A DNA stretch of 64,000 bases from Myrica gale (Eukaryota; Streptophyta; Magnoliopsida; Fagales; Myricaceae): assembly GCA_963930655.1 (NCBI GenBank), contig OZ005610.1, positions 8,561,001 through 8,625,000 on the forward strand, given 5' to 3'. Under the pieces are notes generated by a model. It was not told the origin of the DNA, searched no databases, and saw nothing but the letters and a program-made list of their open reading frames with translations. The translations under genes and the position numbers were made by a program. Position 1 is the first letter of the stretch; each line of letters starts with the position of its first letter. Below are positions 11,044 through 23,450 of this stretch, piece by piece.

Positions 11044-14000
11044 TTATTCATCTGCTGTCCCTTCTCCGGTCCCTTCTGCTTCTGGCTCTTTTATCTTGGT
11101 TGTCTTTTCTGTTTCTGATCTTTCTACCTCGCTTGGCCTGGTATTGCCAGCCTCCAAAGGACCTGACGCCTCAAAATTTTCCTGCTTAGTTCCCACGGCT
11201 GCTGCTAATGTCTTATCCGCACCAACCCTGGCAGTGATTTCTTCTTCACTTTCTGGCACTATGTAGTAAGCCTTAGAAAAACAATGAAAGACTTAGCAAT
11301 TCACCTATAATTCCCGACAGGCACATTGCACATAACTACGGGCAGGAGATATGATTTCTAAAATGCAAGTCATCTGGGCCAGAGATCTATTAACTTGATA
11401 GTCTCGACATGATTCAGTTGATAACTTGAATCTTTAGCGATGTTGACAAGATCCTAATTTTGTAATCATATAATTTTATTCGTCTTTTTTTTTTCCATAG
11501 ACAGAAGAAATACTTGATAGCCACAAAATACCAACACTTTTTTTTTTGATAAATCACAAAATACCAACACTAGGAGTGACAAAGAGACAACCATACCACA
11601 CATGTGCGAGGAGGTGAGAGCACTTTGAAGGAATTGGGCCGATTATTGAAATTTGTCTCGGGCACTCCTGGGATCCCTTCAGGTGATGTGAAGTGGTCGA
11701 CATCATGACCAACCTGGCCAAAAATTCATTAGGTTGTTAAAGAGATGACCATCAAGTACTGAAAGGGACACCTATGTCAAAGCAAACTTTGCCAACAAAA
11801 AGCATGCATGATTATGCCCAACATGTTCCTTACTCTTCCACGTCCACCAAATTCCCCCGCATCACTATCTAGAGCAACTCTATACTTCCCAGGCAAGTCG
11901 CACCCAATTTTGTACCTGGTTGTTCAAGATTCACATCAATAAAACAATCTGTAACTAAACTAAACGCTTGGAATGCTGCTATTCCTTATTAACAAAGAAA
12001 CATTCCATTCACAGACAAGAAGTAGGTCCCTTGCATAACTCAAAAGAACATACCCATCATATGTATTCTCTGGATGAAAATTAAACACGAAAACCAGATC
12101 TCCACGCTCAAAGACGATAACCTGTAACATGAAACAATCATGCACTTGTTTTAATGGTGAAGCATATTGCACTTATATGATCAGGGCTAAAGAAAGAACT
12201 TCAAGCAATTTTAACTCATTCTTATTTTTTCCGCTCACATGAAAGAGACATTTAAGCTGCTAGCACAACCAAACTAAAAGAGAAGCAAAGATTAATCTTT
12301 GAGCACTCCTTTAAATCAATGCAGAGAGTCCATCAACTGCTCCCCTCTTTCTACTCCTCCCAAACAGAGTTATAGTGTTATTTGTACTTTTGATTTTACT
12401 TGCTCATAGAAGATCTGTGAACTTATTTTCCACTCCTCAAACTTAGTGGAAAAAGTATTAGATTCTCTCTTCTGAGCTTCAAATTTGAGCAATATATGCT
12501 TATGCTATGCATCAATTCCAGTGTATTCCTATAACTAACGGTTCTCCAATTTTCTTTATAATTAACTTTAAGAAGCATGGGAAATGATGATCAACAACAC
12601 TATTAGCCCATTGAGTACACAAGTTCATAATTCAAGGGAAATTAAAATGACTCTATAGTTAAGGTAAGAAAGAGTAATTTAAATTTATCCTGAAAGGAAC
12701 ATTGATCACCCAGGGTCATCTGTACCTTGTCTTCTTCATTTGTGCTGCTCACAATCTGTTTCGTCGAGGCCACGAATGAAAATTTATCATCAAGCAGATT
12801 CATAGCTCTGTCAAATGCATTCATGAACTGTACAACTCCCAAGGAAAGAGAAAAAGATGATGTCAAAAATCTATATAATATATTGTATAGGTGCCTTGTG
12901 CACTCTATAGAGACAGAACATGTAGTGTCCACCATCACTGTGGCCCACCATGGACCATGTCATAAGTTGTCATGACTATGAACAGACTCTTAAGGACTAA
13001 TGTTCTTAACCAGGTCATCTCAAACAGTCTTAGGTATGACCAAAATACAGATAGACTTTGATGTAGGTTTGTAAAGAATTGGATTTATAACAGAAACATA
13101 TCCGCAACTCCACATTTGACAAAGCTGATATTTAAAAACGGCATACATTACTTGAATATTACTTTTATTTTGATGGAAACCCTAAGTAACTCATAGGGTA
13201 TATCATTTGAAAATCTAATAATACATGCCTCCAATAATGTATCTTAATCAGGATGATCCATTGGACTTTTAATCGGAATCAGCTGTAGTTGAATCTGAGG
13301 AAATGGATTTGAATTCAAATGAAGTATGAGAATTGGATGTTAATTCAGTCAGATATGTTTTAAACGTTGTTTAGAACCCAACCCATTGACAGCCCCAATC
13401 TTGGACTGCCCTAACATGTATGTATACATCAGACAAGTCACTTTACTTCAACTTATTGACCTAAGAGGTGTTAAAGATGGAAACAATATTGGAAGTCTGG
13501 ACGCAAGTGTAGCACTTCAATAAAGAGGAATGTGTTGGATGGAGGTAGGTGTAGAGAATATTTGTAATATTGTATTACATGGACTTGGGTATTGGTGTTA
13601 GGTGTGGGAATGTGCTTGTGTGTTTAATTCACGAGTCTTTCTGATGTTTTCCACCATTTCGGAGTGTCCATTAGCCATACTGCATTGAATATTGTAGTGC
13701 AGGGTTAACTGAAGGGTTCAGATTAAAGGAATCACTCAACCAATACAGATGTGATACCACACCTTATATCTCAAGTGCTCTGTATCCACCAGGTTCCATT
13801 GGCGTCTGCATTTTTCATAGCTCCACCCATTGCCTTCTCTTGGGAAGTCAATCCACTCAGGATGGCCAAACTATAAAAAATATGTACGAACAAAAGTTAA
13901 AGAATATAAGAATGCTGGTTAATACTCCTGGACAGCTTAAAAAGATCTCCTTCAGTTGCTAATCCAAAATTACCCGTTGGTGTTCGCATTAAAGCAACAA

Positions 14001-17000
14001 ATTCATCGTTTGAATAGGCAAATTATTTTTTTTCTCAAGTATGTGAAACTCTAAGAAGAATCAAACAGAAATTGCGAATGAAAAAAAAAGTCAGAAAATA
14101 TCGATGACTGGCCATCTGCCAATTCCATGGAGCAGTCAGGAGTTCAGTGTGCTTACCTCATTCCCCATGAAATTAAGGTAGCCCTCACCTCCTAATGCCA
14201 AAGTTAAAAAATGTATCATCTGCAAATAGAAAAAAATGAAAAACAAAGAAAATTTACAATCCATCAAAATATCTCCAGGGTTAGCTTTTCTTAGTATCCA
14301 CTAAATAAGTCAGCCATAACTAAGGCATAATACATAGATTGCTACCAACTATTTAGCCGTCTGAAGGGGGCCAGAATGAGTTGTAAGACCACATATGGCT
14401 ATAGCCAGAAAATCATTTGTAAAAAGAAAGGAAACGAGAATACATAGTTGAGGAAAAGATTATCAACCAATTAGGATTCCACTCCAAGAAAGCAGTTCCC
14501 ACATGCTAGTACAAACAAACCTTGTGAAGTGCAAGCCCTCGCTCAACAGCAGGAGAAGCATCTGTTAAGCAAGACATGCCAGAATACATTTCTTTATCCA
14601 TCAGGAGAAATGCTATTGTCTTGTCACCTACAATGGCCTGCACCAGTAAAGCTGATTAATAATGACAATTACATGAGGAAGAGGTGAAAACTGACAATGA
14701 TGGAGTTTGAGAGCAAAAACATAAAGACTATATATTTGCTGCCTTCCTTGTTTCCTCTCATTTCATTCTTGAACATCCATTGTTTGGTGAGTCCTTAGAC
14801 ATTTCCTTTACACAAGGATGGAAGCCAGTAAATAGAAATTAGAAAACCTACACACAAACAAGAATACGAAAGTTGCATACCTGATCATGACTTTCAGCAT
14901 AAGCTATACAATTCTCAGTGAATCTCCTATTTGTCAAACTCCAGGAAATTTCCTTCATTGACCACTCTTCATCTGTTTTGTTCTTTAAGTAATCAATCCA
15001 CTTGTCAGGGATGGCCATCGCTAGGCGGTAATCAAAACCAATTCCCCCCTCAGAGACAGGCCGACCAAGTCCAGGCATACCAGAAACATCTTCAGCAATT
15101 ACAGTTGCATCTGGCAAGATGTCATGAATCAGAGAATTTGCCAGCATCAGATAAACAACAGCATCGACATCTGTTGCCTCACTGAAATACTCATTGTAAT
15201 TCCCCGTAAATGTCATATTGATTCCATGGTGATGATACAACATCGAAGTTACTCCATCAAATCGAAAGCCATCAAATTTGAACTCTTCAAGCCACCACCG
15301 TAAGTTGGATAAAAGGAAGCGGAGAACTTCCCAATTGGCATAGTTAAAGAGTCTGCTATCCCATAACTTATGATAACCACGATCTCCAGTGTGGAAGTAA
15401 GACTCTTGCGAGCTTTGGCCAACATCAAAGCCATTGAGGCCATCAGTCACATTGATACTCGTATGGCTGTGAATGACATCCATCAATACCCTTAGACCTA
15501 AGCTATGGGCCTTATCGATCAAATATTTCAGGTCCTCTGGGGTTCCAGATCTACTGCTTACAGCAAAAAAGTTTGTAACATGATATCCGAATGACGCATA
15601 ATAGGAGTGCTCCATTACAGCCATCAACTGGACAGTGTTATAGTTATTTCCTCGAATACGAGGCAGAACCTCATCAGCAAATTCTCTATATGAATTAATG
15701 CGGGGTTCTGAGCTGCTCATTCCAACATGAGCTTCATATATTCGTGGGGCTTTGGGCTTTGGAGGACGGGGATACTTAAATTGATACCTGCATGATAATG
15801 GGAAGAAAAGGTCAACAATATTGCTTATTCGCATATCTCTATAATTTAAGAAATCATAGTAGAGTAGCTCCCTTATTTCATTCAGACTAGGCCAGGCATA
15901 AGTAGAGAGATCCTTAAATATCGGTGAAAAGTTTGCTCTGTTTTTTACCCATTTTCCAGTGGAGCCAGTAAGTGAAAGACTAAGGAACTGACAAATTATG
16001 TTTGATAATAGTTAGAATTGACAGCATTGGCCCTTGAGAGGCATTTTTTCCTCTGCTTCTCTATGAAATATCTGCACTTAATCCAAATTAGGTTTAAGGG
16101 TTGGCACCTTTCTGAAGGAGGTGGATCCCAGTAGACACCATCATATGGTGCTCCAAATCTTGTAGGGTCAACAGTGGCATATTTGATCCAAGCAGGGATG
16201 CGATCATCCCAAATTCCATTACCATGCATGAACCTGAACTTGACTCTTGAATTGTGAGGAATGCCTGGGTTTCCTCCAGAATCAGGAACTTTGAGACTCC
16301 AAACACCAAATTGGTCTTTTTCCATCTTGTGGTTGGCACCATCCCATCCATTAAAGTCACCAACAAGTTGTGCTTCTCTGCATTTAGAATATATAGTTCA
16401 ATAATCAATTAATCATTTAAATAGCTAGCATAGATAATGAATTCATATTTCAAAATGTAATAAACTCACTGAGCACCAGGGGCCCACTCACGATACACAA
16501 TGCCATCTTCATCTCTATTAAATCCAAATTTCAAATAACCTACAGAGTAGATGAAGCAAATAGAGGAGTTTCACACTGAAAAGGAATATAGATCAAACAA
16601 TAAACTAAGCTAGTGAACATAGAAAAGGCATGGACTCGCTCAAGTGGTCAATGGGTAATTAAAAAGAAAAAGAATCATGCACTAAACATGATGCTTTTAA
16701 TTTTGGAACCAAAGTATGCTTATCAATCCATCTTAGAGTATGTTGAGTATGTTATTTACTATATGCACTTTTAAGTAAAATGTCAACTAAATAGATCTAT
16801 GTCCTATGTACAAAAACTCTAGCGGTTGTGCAAGATACAGAATGTTGAGTGATTATTAACAGCTTTCCACGGAAAAGTGGAACACCAAGGGGAAAGTAAG
16901 CACATTTTAGATCTGGAAAAGGCTACTCACCTCGTGCAAATTCCTCAAGACCCCCTTCATGTTTCTCAAGAAGTGCATTCTGATCGACATATCTCCCTAC

Positions 17001-18261
17001 TCTATATCTAAAGTGATCTCTATATGGTTCCAGCCCTGGGTCAATGCCCAGGATACTTATATCGTATGTGTCTTCCTCAGTGGATGTAACTGTCGAGCCG
17101 TCATCTGTTACCATTGCTGAGACTATGGAACCGTGCTGCACCTTTGGAAGAAAATGTACCAGACCACAGCTTATATATGTGAAGTATTCTCAAGAATAAT
17201 AGTTGGCAGGAAAAATATCTTAATGTCCATATACTACAATAAATTTGCAAAGACCATCTACTGCTATCAAACTTCTTAAGAAGAAGAGAAATGCTACATC
17301 CCTATGCACAAGTTCATGTTAGAAAGTCAAACATACCCTTTTGTGTATTGCGATTCTTGACGCAACAAGAAAGGTTTGGTGCTCAAGCAATTTTTGAGAC
17401 CCAGTGGTCATTCCAACAAGTTGTTTGGCAAGGTGTTGGTTATTTCTTGATGGCTGTCAAAACAATCGAAATAAGTGGACCATAAAAATTCTTTGGAAGT
17501 TTATAGAAAGACATAAAGTTGTGGGCAATGCAAATTCATTTAGCTTCAATATAATTGCACAAAGGCAGATTGAAGAACCAAAACCATGACAATAGGATGA
17601 TTCTGGCGTATTCAATTGACAGAGATGACTCTTAAATATACCCTGCCATTCTCATGTCCCAGTTTGAAACTCAATTGTTTCTTTCATAACTGTCAACTTT
17701 CTATTTTTATTCTTCAATATATATGCCTCGTATACTAAGGTTTTGCACAGCTTTGGAAGACATTGATCCTACCATGTCCCTTCTTGAGGTTGTTGTACTT
17801 CTAGTTGTATCACAGTTTTTTTTCTTAATCGAACTAGCGGATGGGTATTTCTCGCAGAAAGGCACTCACTAACATAGCGCATCTATATTTTTTTTTATGG
17901 AGGGTTTGATGAGATTTTTCATCCCATAATAGAATTACATAACCAAACACCGAAAAGAAGTACCACTACGACCAAGGGGCAATGTTCGCCTGATTGATCA
18001 AACATATTACACGGGCATTTGCTGTTAAGAAATAACAACAGCATAATTTGCAATGTGAAACATAAAGCACCAATGCACCAGCATCTATGCCGAACAATAA
18101 CATCACTCGTTTGCAGCTTCCAAAGCCGTATGAACCAAAAGTTTAACAAACAGAAATTTAAACAATACTTGCTTTTTTGTGCAAACCTTGCTAAAGGAAT
18201 AATATGGTAAAGACCCGATAGCAGTTGTTTGACGAAAACCTAGAGAACCCATCATCTTCAT
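11044..18261 (-). CDS. SBE1: Starch branching enzyme I (1,4-alpha-glucan branching enzyme, class B), plastidial
   Basis: Cuts alpha-1,4 glucan chains and rejoins them as alpha-1,6 branches in amylopectin. Exons, high to low: 18187-18261, 17749-17850, 16931-17141, 16470-16539, 16108-16377, 14881-15787, 14521-14637, 14157-14219, 13763-13870, 12726-12827, 12054-12121, 11834-11915, 11597-11713, 11044-11271. They sum to 2520 bases, giving 839 residues, near the length known for SBE I. The first two exons (Ser/Thr/basic-rich, presumed transit peptide) are inferred from frame and splice borders only; the rest are clear. The CBM48 region precedes the GH13 barrel. Catalytic residues are near D420 ([10 protein letters not shown]), E475 (AEDVSGMP) and D544 (AESHDQ). 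The acidic, low-complexity C-terminus is usual for this class. I see no frameshift. Class I assignment rests on the [10 protein letters not shown] and YHHHGIN blocks. Confidence 0.93.
11522..11571. repeat. Tail-only retroposon-like insertion in an SBE1 intron
   Basis: A 17-bp direct repeat, CACAAAATACCAACACT, occurs at 11522-11538 and 11555-11571. The 16 bases between are a T-run followed by GATAAAT. Read on the minus strand this is a short 3' end plus poly(A), flanked by a long target duplication, as expected for an extremely 5'-truncated SINE or LINE insertion. Confidence 0.6.
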
Positions 18262-18767
18262 CGGCTCTCAGACTCTCTCTAGCTCATCATCAGCTCCTCA
18301 GTCCTGCTTGCACAAACCGAGTCATTAGGAAATCGTTAATCATAGGCAATCTCAATCGGAAACATCTAGACAAAACACGTGTTACTGATTGAGCGAACGG
18401 TTTTCTTTTCCGCTGTTCTGTTTTCTTGCAGCACGTCAAGGACACTGGACACAGAACCAATAAGCAAAGGATATGCTCCACCCCGTCAGTCCGTCACCGA
18501 CACCCCCACTTAAAAACTACGTCGCACTTGATTGAATTATTGAAGCATTCCACTTCCCACTTCTATATTATAATATTTTGCCAGGTGTAATAGAGATCTG
18601 ACAGTCACAAAACGATCATACGTGCCGATACAGCGGAAGGGTCGCACGCCAACGTCCAAGATTCGATCAAAGGTTAGAAAAATCTTTTTATTCCTCGACC
18701 ATCTTCACACGAAAAAGAACTATGCTTAAAACAAAAGTTTTTTCCTTTAAACAATATTATTTTAATG

Positions 18768-19037
18768 AAACCCCGAGAGGTTGATATGAGTGGTCACAGC
18801 TTGGGACCCAGGGATTTGCTCTCTTGAGGTCTCAAGTTCGAATCCCCTCAGGTGCAAATAATTCCTTGGGGTCACTCCCTCAGCGACGTTGAACTTAACT
18901 GACATGTGTGGCTTGGAAGGGATGTACGGTCCGGGATTTACCGAGGCATTAAGCTCACCTCGTGCGTATACTGAGTCAGATTCGTCTGAACTCGGTACAT
19001 GTAGTTAGGTGCCCGAATTTCCTTCGTCACTAAAAAA
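18768..19037 (+). mobile_element. tRNA-derived SINE, full length
   Basis: A 270-bp element flanked by the 15-bp duplication AATATTATTTTAATG at 18753-18767 and 19038-19052. Near its 5' end are pol III-like A and B boxes (B box AGTTCGAATCCCC near 18835). Its 3' end carries CCCGAATTTCCTTCGTCAC and an A-run. The same 3' block is in the minus-strand copy at 48547-48783. Confidence 0.88.
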
Positions 19038-19211
19038 AATATTATTTTAATGGTCGCATTATGTTATACCATTAGACACCAGTGTTGGTGAGTTGCGGAG
19101 CAAATTACTCTTTTATTCTCAGCAGCGGAGCAAATTACGGAAATAACTTTTGTTCTTCTGTTGTTTCGCTTATTTACTTTTTTTACCCTTGCCAAGATGT
19201 CATGTAACCTA

Positions 19212-19404
19212 CTGGTCCGTTTACAATGTAAAATTTCACAAAATTTTACACCCTCTTACAATAAAATACTACAATATAATCTCTCTCCAATCAAATCATA
19301 ACTTTTCACTACAAAAAATATAAAAAATTACTTATCTTCACTCTTTCGCTAAACTCGATACCTAAAATTTTAACAACACACCAATTTTTCAACACAAAGC
19401 CACC
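19212..19404. mobile_element. Tourist-like MITE, family 1, opposite orientation
   Basis: CTA flanks both sides (19209-19211 and 19405-19407). The interior is the reverse complement of the copies at 8333 and 23987, including blocks around CAATATAATCTCTCTCC and CTTCACTCTTTCGCTAAAC. The terminal repeats are weaker than in those copies. Confidence 0.6.
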
Positions 19405-19597
19405 CTAGCTTCCTTTGCGCCTTTGTACGCTATTTTATAAAGTACAGGTACAACCACTGGTATCTATAGACCATCGCCTGAATCTCGTACCACGTGGACA
19501 AACTCAAATATCATATTCCAAAAATGCCTCCATGGGCTTTCCAAAACGATAAAAATGCCCCTCGAGGCCTCGACAGTGTCGTGAAGGAAAATAGTGC

Positions 19598-19604
19598 TAT
19601 AAAG
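19598..19604 (+). promoter_or_regulatory. Candidate TATA box of SMD3
   Basis: TATAAAG lies about 115 bases before the SMD3 ATG in otherwise GC-richer upstream sequence. Position and match are plausible; there is no transcript evidence. Confidence 0.35.
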
Positions 19605-19717
19605 TATATTACGCTCCACGGAGTCGGAAAGACCTCGAAAGAGTTTGGGGGTTAATTAGGGTTTTGCACACAGCCAAAGAGAGCGAGAGCGAGAGCGGGA
19701 GACAGAAAGAAGCCAGA

Positions 19718-21757
19718 ATGAGCAGGAGTTTGGGGATACCGGTGAAGCTACTACACGAGGCCTCCGGGCACGTCGTGACGGTGGAGCTTAAGAGCGGAGA
19801 GCTCTATAGAGGTAGCATGATCGAGTGCGAGGACAACTGGAACTGCCAGCTCGAGAACATTACCTACACTGCTAAGGTACCTAGACCCTGGATTTTCTTC
19901 GACTTTTCTTTCCTGCGAGTTGGGTTATTTTCTTGGTTTTCATTTTAATCCACACGCTTTTCGGTTTCTTTTGAGACCCCATATGTATCTGCTTAATTTA
20001 ACTTTCCGAGCGATTGCATTCTCAAAACCCTAATAAGAAAATAGGTCCTATTAATTCCTTAAAACCCCAAAAGATACATTGTTAATCCTAGTGCTTGGTT
20101 GTTCAAAAGATTATGCGTCATGAAAATGTTGTAGTGAATTATAAAAACTCCAGGCCAAGATCAGTTACTTCGAAGATTATAGGCCTCTCAACCTCTGAAT
20201 GATTGGTCTGGATATTCCTGCTCCAGAAAGATTGGCTGAGTTTTTAGAGTTTGGCAAAAAAATTAAGCAAGGTGCAGAAGCTCATATTATGGGGCCATAC
20301 TCTAAAGTTTGATAGATCACGAATTGAACTATCAAAAGAGACCCCCAAGGGTTTGGTGTGGTGGTAAGGCTTCTGCTTGGGTTCTAACATGTCTCAAGTT
20401 CGAGTCCCAACACCTCCATTATCGCCCTTGATTTACCCGCCTCCCTGGGTTGTGGGGTCGGTCCAGGGGGCCGGGGTTTGTACTTCAGGGTTGAGCCAAA
20501 AGGGTCCGGTTTTGGGGGATTTCCTCGTCATAAAAAAAGAAAACTATCAAAAGAGATTTGAACTTCATCTGTAACTGTGGATGTGTTGTTGAGAATCTGT
20601 ACATATATTGATCGCTATTGAGTCTGAGATATAAAATATAAGTTATTTTGCTGCTTCATTTGAGTTTATCTCTGTACTTCATAATCTGCTAAAAAATTAT
20701 TTCTTGGTAACGAAGTGTGGTTGACAAACTTAGAGAGGGATGCTTGGGCACAAGCAGCCAACCATTGTTCCTGATTCAGTGATTTTTCGTTTACTTGTTT
20801 TCCTATCTCTATGGACTTTTTGCCTTGGCTTGCGTTGTAACTACTTATCAAATTTTGAGTAAGAACAAAAAATTCAAATATTTGGTTGTTTGGTCTGTAC
20901 AGCTTGAATAGATATGTTAAGATTGTTTCTCTTAATAATTGATCATTCTTGTTGGCTCATCCACAGGATGGGAAGGTCTCACAACTTGAACATGTCTTTA
21001 TCCGAGGCAGCAAAGTCAGGTATCCAATCCATTTTTCATATTGCTCATCTGGACTATTATGTACCTCAAGTCACTTTGACTTGCTACTTTTTTTTTGATA
21101 AGTCACTTTGACTTGCTACTTGTTAACTGACTTCAATTCTGTGAAAAATGTTGGATAATTTTAACAGATTCATGGTAATTCCAGACATGCTGAAGAATGC
21201 TCCAATGTTCAAGCGTCTAGATGCCAGAATCAAGGTACCTTTCCATTCTGTTTGGTTAGATACTCGTAAATTCTAGATTGCTTTACTCTTTCTGACCTAT
21301 GCTGTCCGAACTTGTTAAAGGGTAAGGGTGCAGCACTTGGAGTTGGCAGGGGTAGAGCAGTTGCAATGCGGTCTAAGGTAAAATTCTTCCGTGTTTGCTA
21401 TATTCACGACAATATTTCTTTGGTCAATTGAAATGAGGCGATGATTTGAGATACTGATTTGACAGCTGTGTATTTGAACTTAAATTAAACAAGATAATTT
21501 GATGATTTTTAACTGAATGATTTGTCATGCATGAGAGAACGCTGGGAGATGTATCTTCTTTTGGTCTTTTAGAGATGGTCTGACTGCCAAGGGCAGTATA
21601 ATCCTTTACAATCATTTAGTCGTGTGCAACATCTATTTTTCATGGGTTGGAAGTAACCTGACCCCACATATGACTATTATCATTTCTTCTGCAGGCTCAG
21701 GCTGCTGGCCGTGGAGCACCACCTGGTAGGGGTGTTGTACCTCCGGTCCGGAGGTAA
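19718..21757 (+). CDS. SMD3: Small nuclear ribonucleoprotein Sm D3
   Basis: Core Sm protein of the spliceosomal snRNPs, forming part of the seven-membered ring on U1, U2, U4 and U5 snRNA in the nucleus. Exons: 19718-19876, 20967-21019, 21168-21234, 21321-21377, 21695-21757. They sum to 399 bases, giving 132 residues, near the plant SmD3 length. The Sm1 motif is in exon 1 (GHVVTVELKSGELYRG), the Sm2 motif spans exons 2 and 3 (FIRGSKVRFMVIPDMLKNAP), and the C-terminus is a Gly-Arg-rich tail ending PPVRR. The start was chosen by the conserved MSRSLGIPVKLLHEA N-terminus. Intron 1 carries a SINE and intron 2 a tail-only retroposon, neither touching splice sites. It converges with the BTB gene downstream. 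Confidence 0.97.
20342..20541 (+). mobile_element. tRNA-derived SINE in SMD3 intron 1
   Basis: A 200-bp element bounded by the perfect 15-bp duplication AACTATCAAAAGAGA at 20327-20341 and 20542-20556. A and B box-like sequences are near 20353 and 20396 (B box AGTTCGAGTCCC). The 3' end, GATTTCCTCGTCAT plus an A-run, resembles the tail of the SINE at 18768, while the GC-rich body differs. It lies in sense orientation in the intron. Confidence 0.88.
21068..21121. repeat. Tail-only retroposon-like insertion in SMD3 intron 2
   Basis: A 22-bp direct repeat occurs at 21068-21089 and 21100-21121, starting AAGTCACTTTGACTTG. The 10 bases between are a T-run ending GAT. This is the same T-run plus GAT(A) core as in the SBE1 intron at 11522-11571. 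Confidence 0.6.
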
Positions 21758-22858
21758 TCCAATGTCAGAATGGTTACGTGTCCTCTGCTTGAGCATCGAA
21801 TGACCCTTGTTAGTGGCATATGGAATCTTTTGGATCCTGCTCTTGATACCCCCAAAATTTATGGAAAAGAGTGAGTTATTGCTTGGGAAGAAAAAGGGTG
21901 GAGACAAATGTTGTTACTGGATCTTGATAGACTTCTCTTACTTTTTATGGCATGTATGGTAGGCCAAATTTCTTCTACTTCTTGTGACCATCTATCATTT
22001 AATACTGATGTAAGCTAGTATTTCGTCTCTGTGATTCACAAACTATCTGTATTTGGCTTTTTTTTTTATTCCTCGGGCCCTTATTTGTCTTTCTTATGAA
22101 AAAAAAATCTTGAAAATAGCGAGATGAGAATGTGAGATTTTTTTTTTGGGGGGGGGGAACCATCTGGGCTTGCAAAGCGGCACGTCCTTATCAACTTTTG
22201 AGACTGCTCGTTAGAAGAAAACAATTGAAACTCCTAAGAAGCGCTACATATTAGGAAACTACGCTTACAGCAGACCTATAGAGCAAAGACTTTATTCACC
22301 GGATGATCTGCGACACCCAGCTAAATGATTTTTCAAGTTCCACCAACTTTTATTGGGCCGCAATTTTTTTTTAGCTGACTGCTAGCGACCATCTTCGTAA
22401 TCAGCTAACTCTCTCTTTTCACTTGGAGGACTTGTAACATGCTCGGAGGAAAAAGAACATAAATGCTTGGCTTCTCACTCTAGACTTCCTCTCAGGGTTC
22501 AATTCTATTAGACTATCCTTGACACCTTGTTATGTTATATTCTCTCAAGCGATAGCTGTATCTGTCTCTGTTTCTCTCTCTCCGTCGACAAGCAGCACAT
22601 CGCTTCTCTTATTCAAAGCACAATCTTCTGACCCCGTCTCCTAATCAGAGCGCAGCGCCACGCCTCCACAAGATTACAATGCCCTGGTTTTAGCTCAAGC
22701 TCTACAAAATTAGTAAAGGAAGAGTTGTTGATGCATTAGATAAAAAGGGCCTCGAGCTCATCCTTACTTTTATTCGCATAACCGCGCATATGAACATGAT
22801 GGGCTATTTATTACACACGATAATACACAAGCCTCAGAGGCCCTTAATTCAAATCAAA
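21758..22858. other. Convergent intergenic region, SMD3 and BTB gene 3' ends
   Basis: Holds the 3' UTRs of two genes that face each other. A T-run followed by a G-run is near 22138-22160. I see no gene, transposon end or tandem array here. Confidence 0.5.
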
Positions 22859-23419
22859 CTAGTGGAAGTAGCCATAAAGTTCTAAGAAGCAAATGCAGAG
22901 GTTCCAGAGGTTAGAAGCATCAGTAGTCGGGCCCGTCAGTAGAACCCTGAAGAATCTAAAGGGTAGGAGAGCATGTGGTCCAATTATAGGCCAGGACGCA
23001 AACTGACCTGGTTTACAGACTGTCTGGTCATTCTCATGTACTCTCAAGTTTGTCCAAGTCTTCCCATCCAGAGACCCCTGCAGAGATGCATAAACAATAT
23101 TTAAACCCATTATTGCAATTGCCTTGATGTTTTCAGGAGACAGGCGCAATGATTGCTGAAAAAATAAAACGTAACTTGGAGATGGTCTGTACCTGAAGAT
23201 TCCAATATCTCATGTAAACCCTTGACCCATCCTGTCTCAAAGTGTAGTAGTTGCACATAAGCTGCAGCAATAACCTCTTGCATCAGGATGTAATCACATG
23301 CACAGCCCAAGTATTTTGTCTACCCTCAAGAAAGGAAGGTATCGTGGATAAAACCATGACTTGACCAATTTCCCTCTCCAGAACCTGTAGCTTTTTATTT
23401 GGATTTCAGTTTTGTACGG

Positions 23420-23450
<31 letters not shown>

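Larger units (their letters stand above)
18262..19717. other. Divergent intergenic region between SBE1 and SMD3
   Basis: About 1.45 kb shared by two genes that point away from each other, so it should hold both promoters. It contains a SINE (18768-19037) and a Tourist-like MITE (19212-19404). No coding sequence is apparent. Confidence 0.6.
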
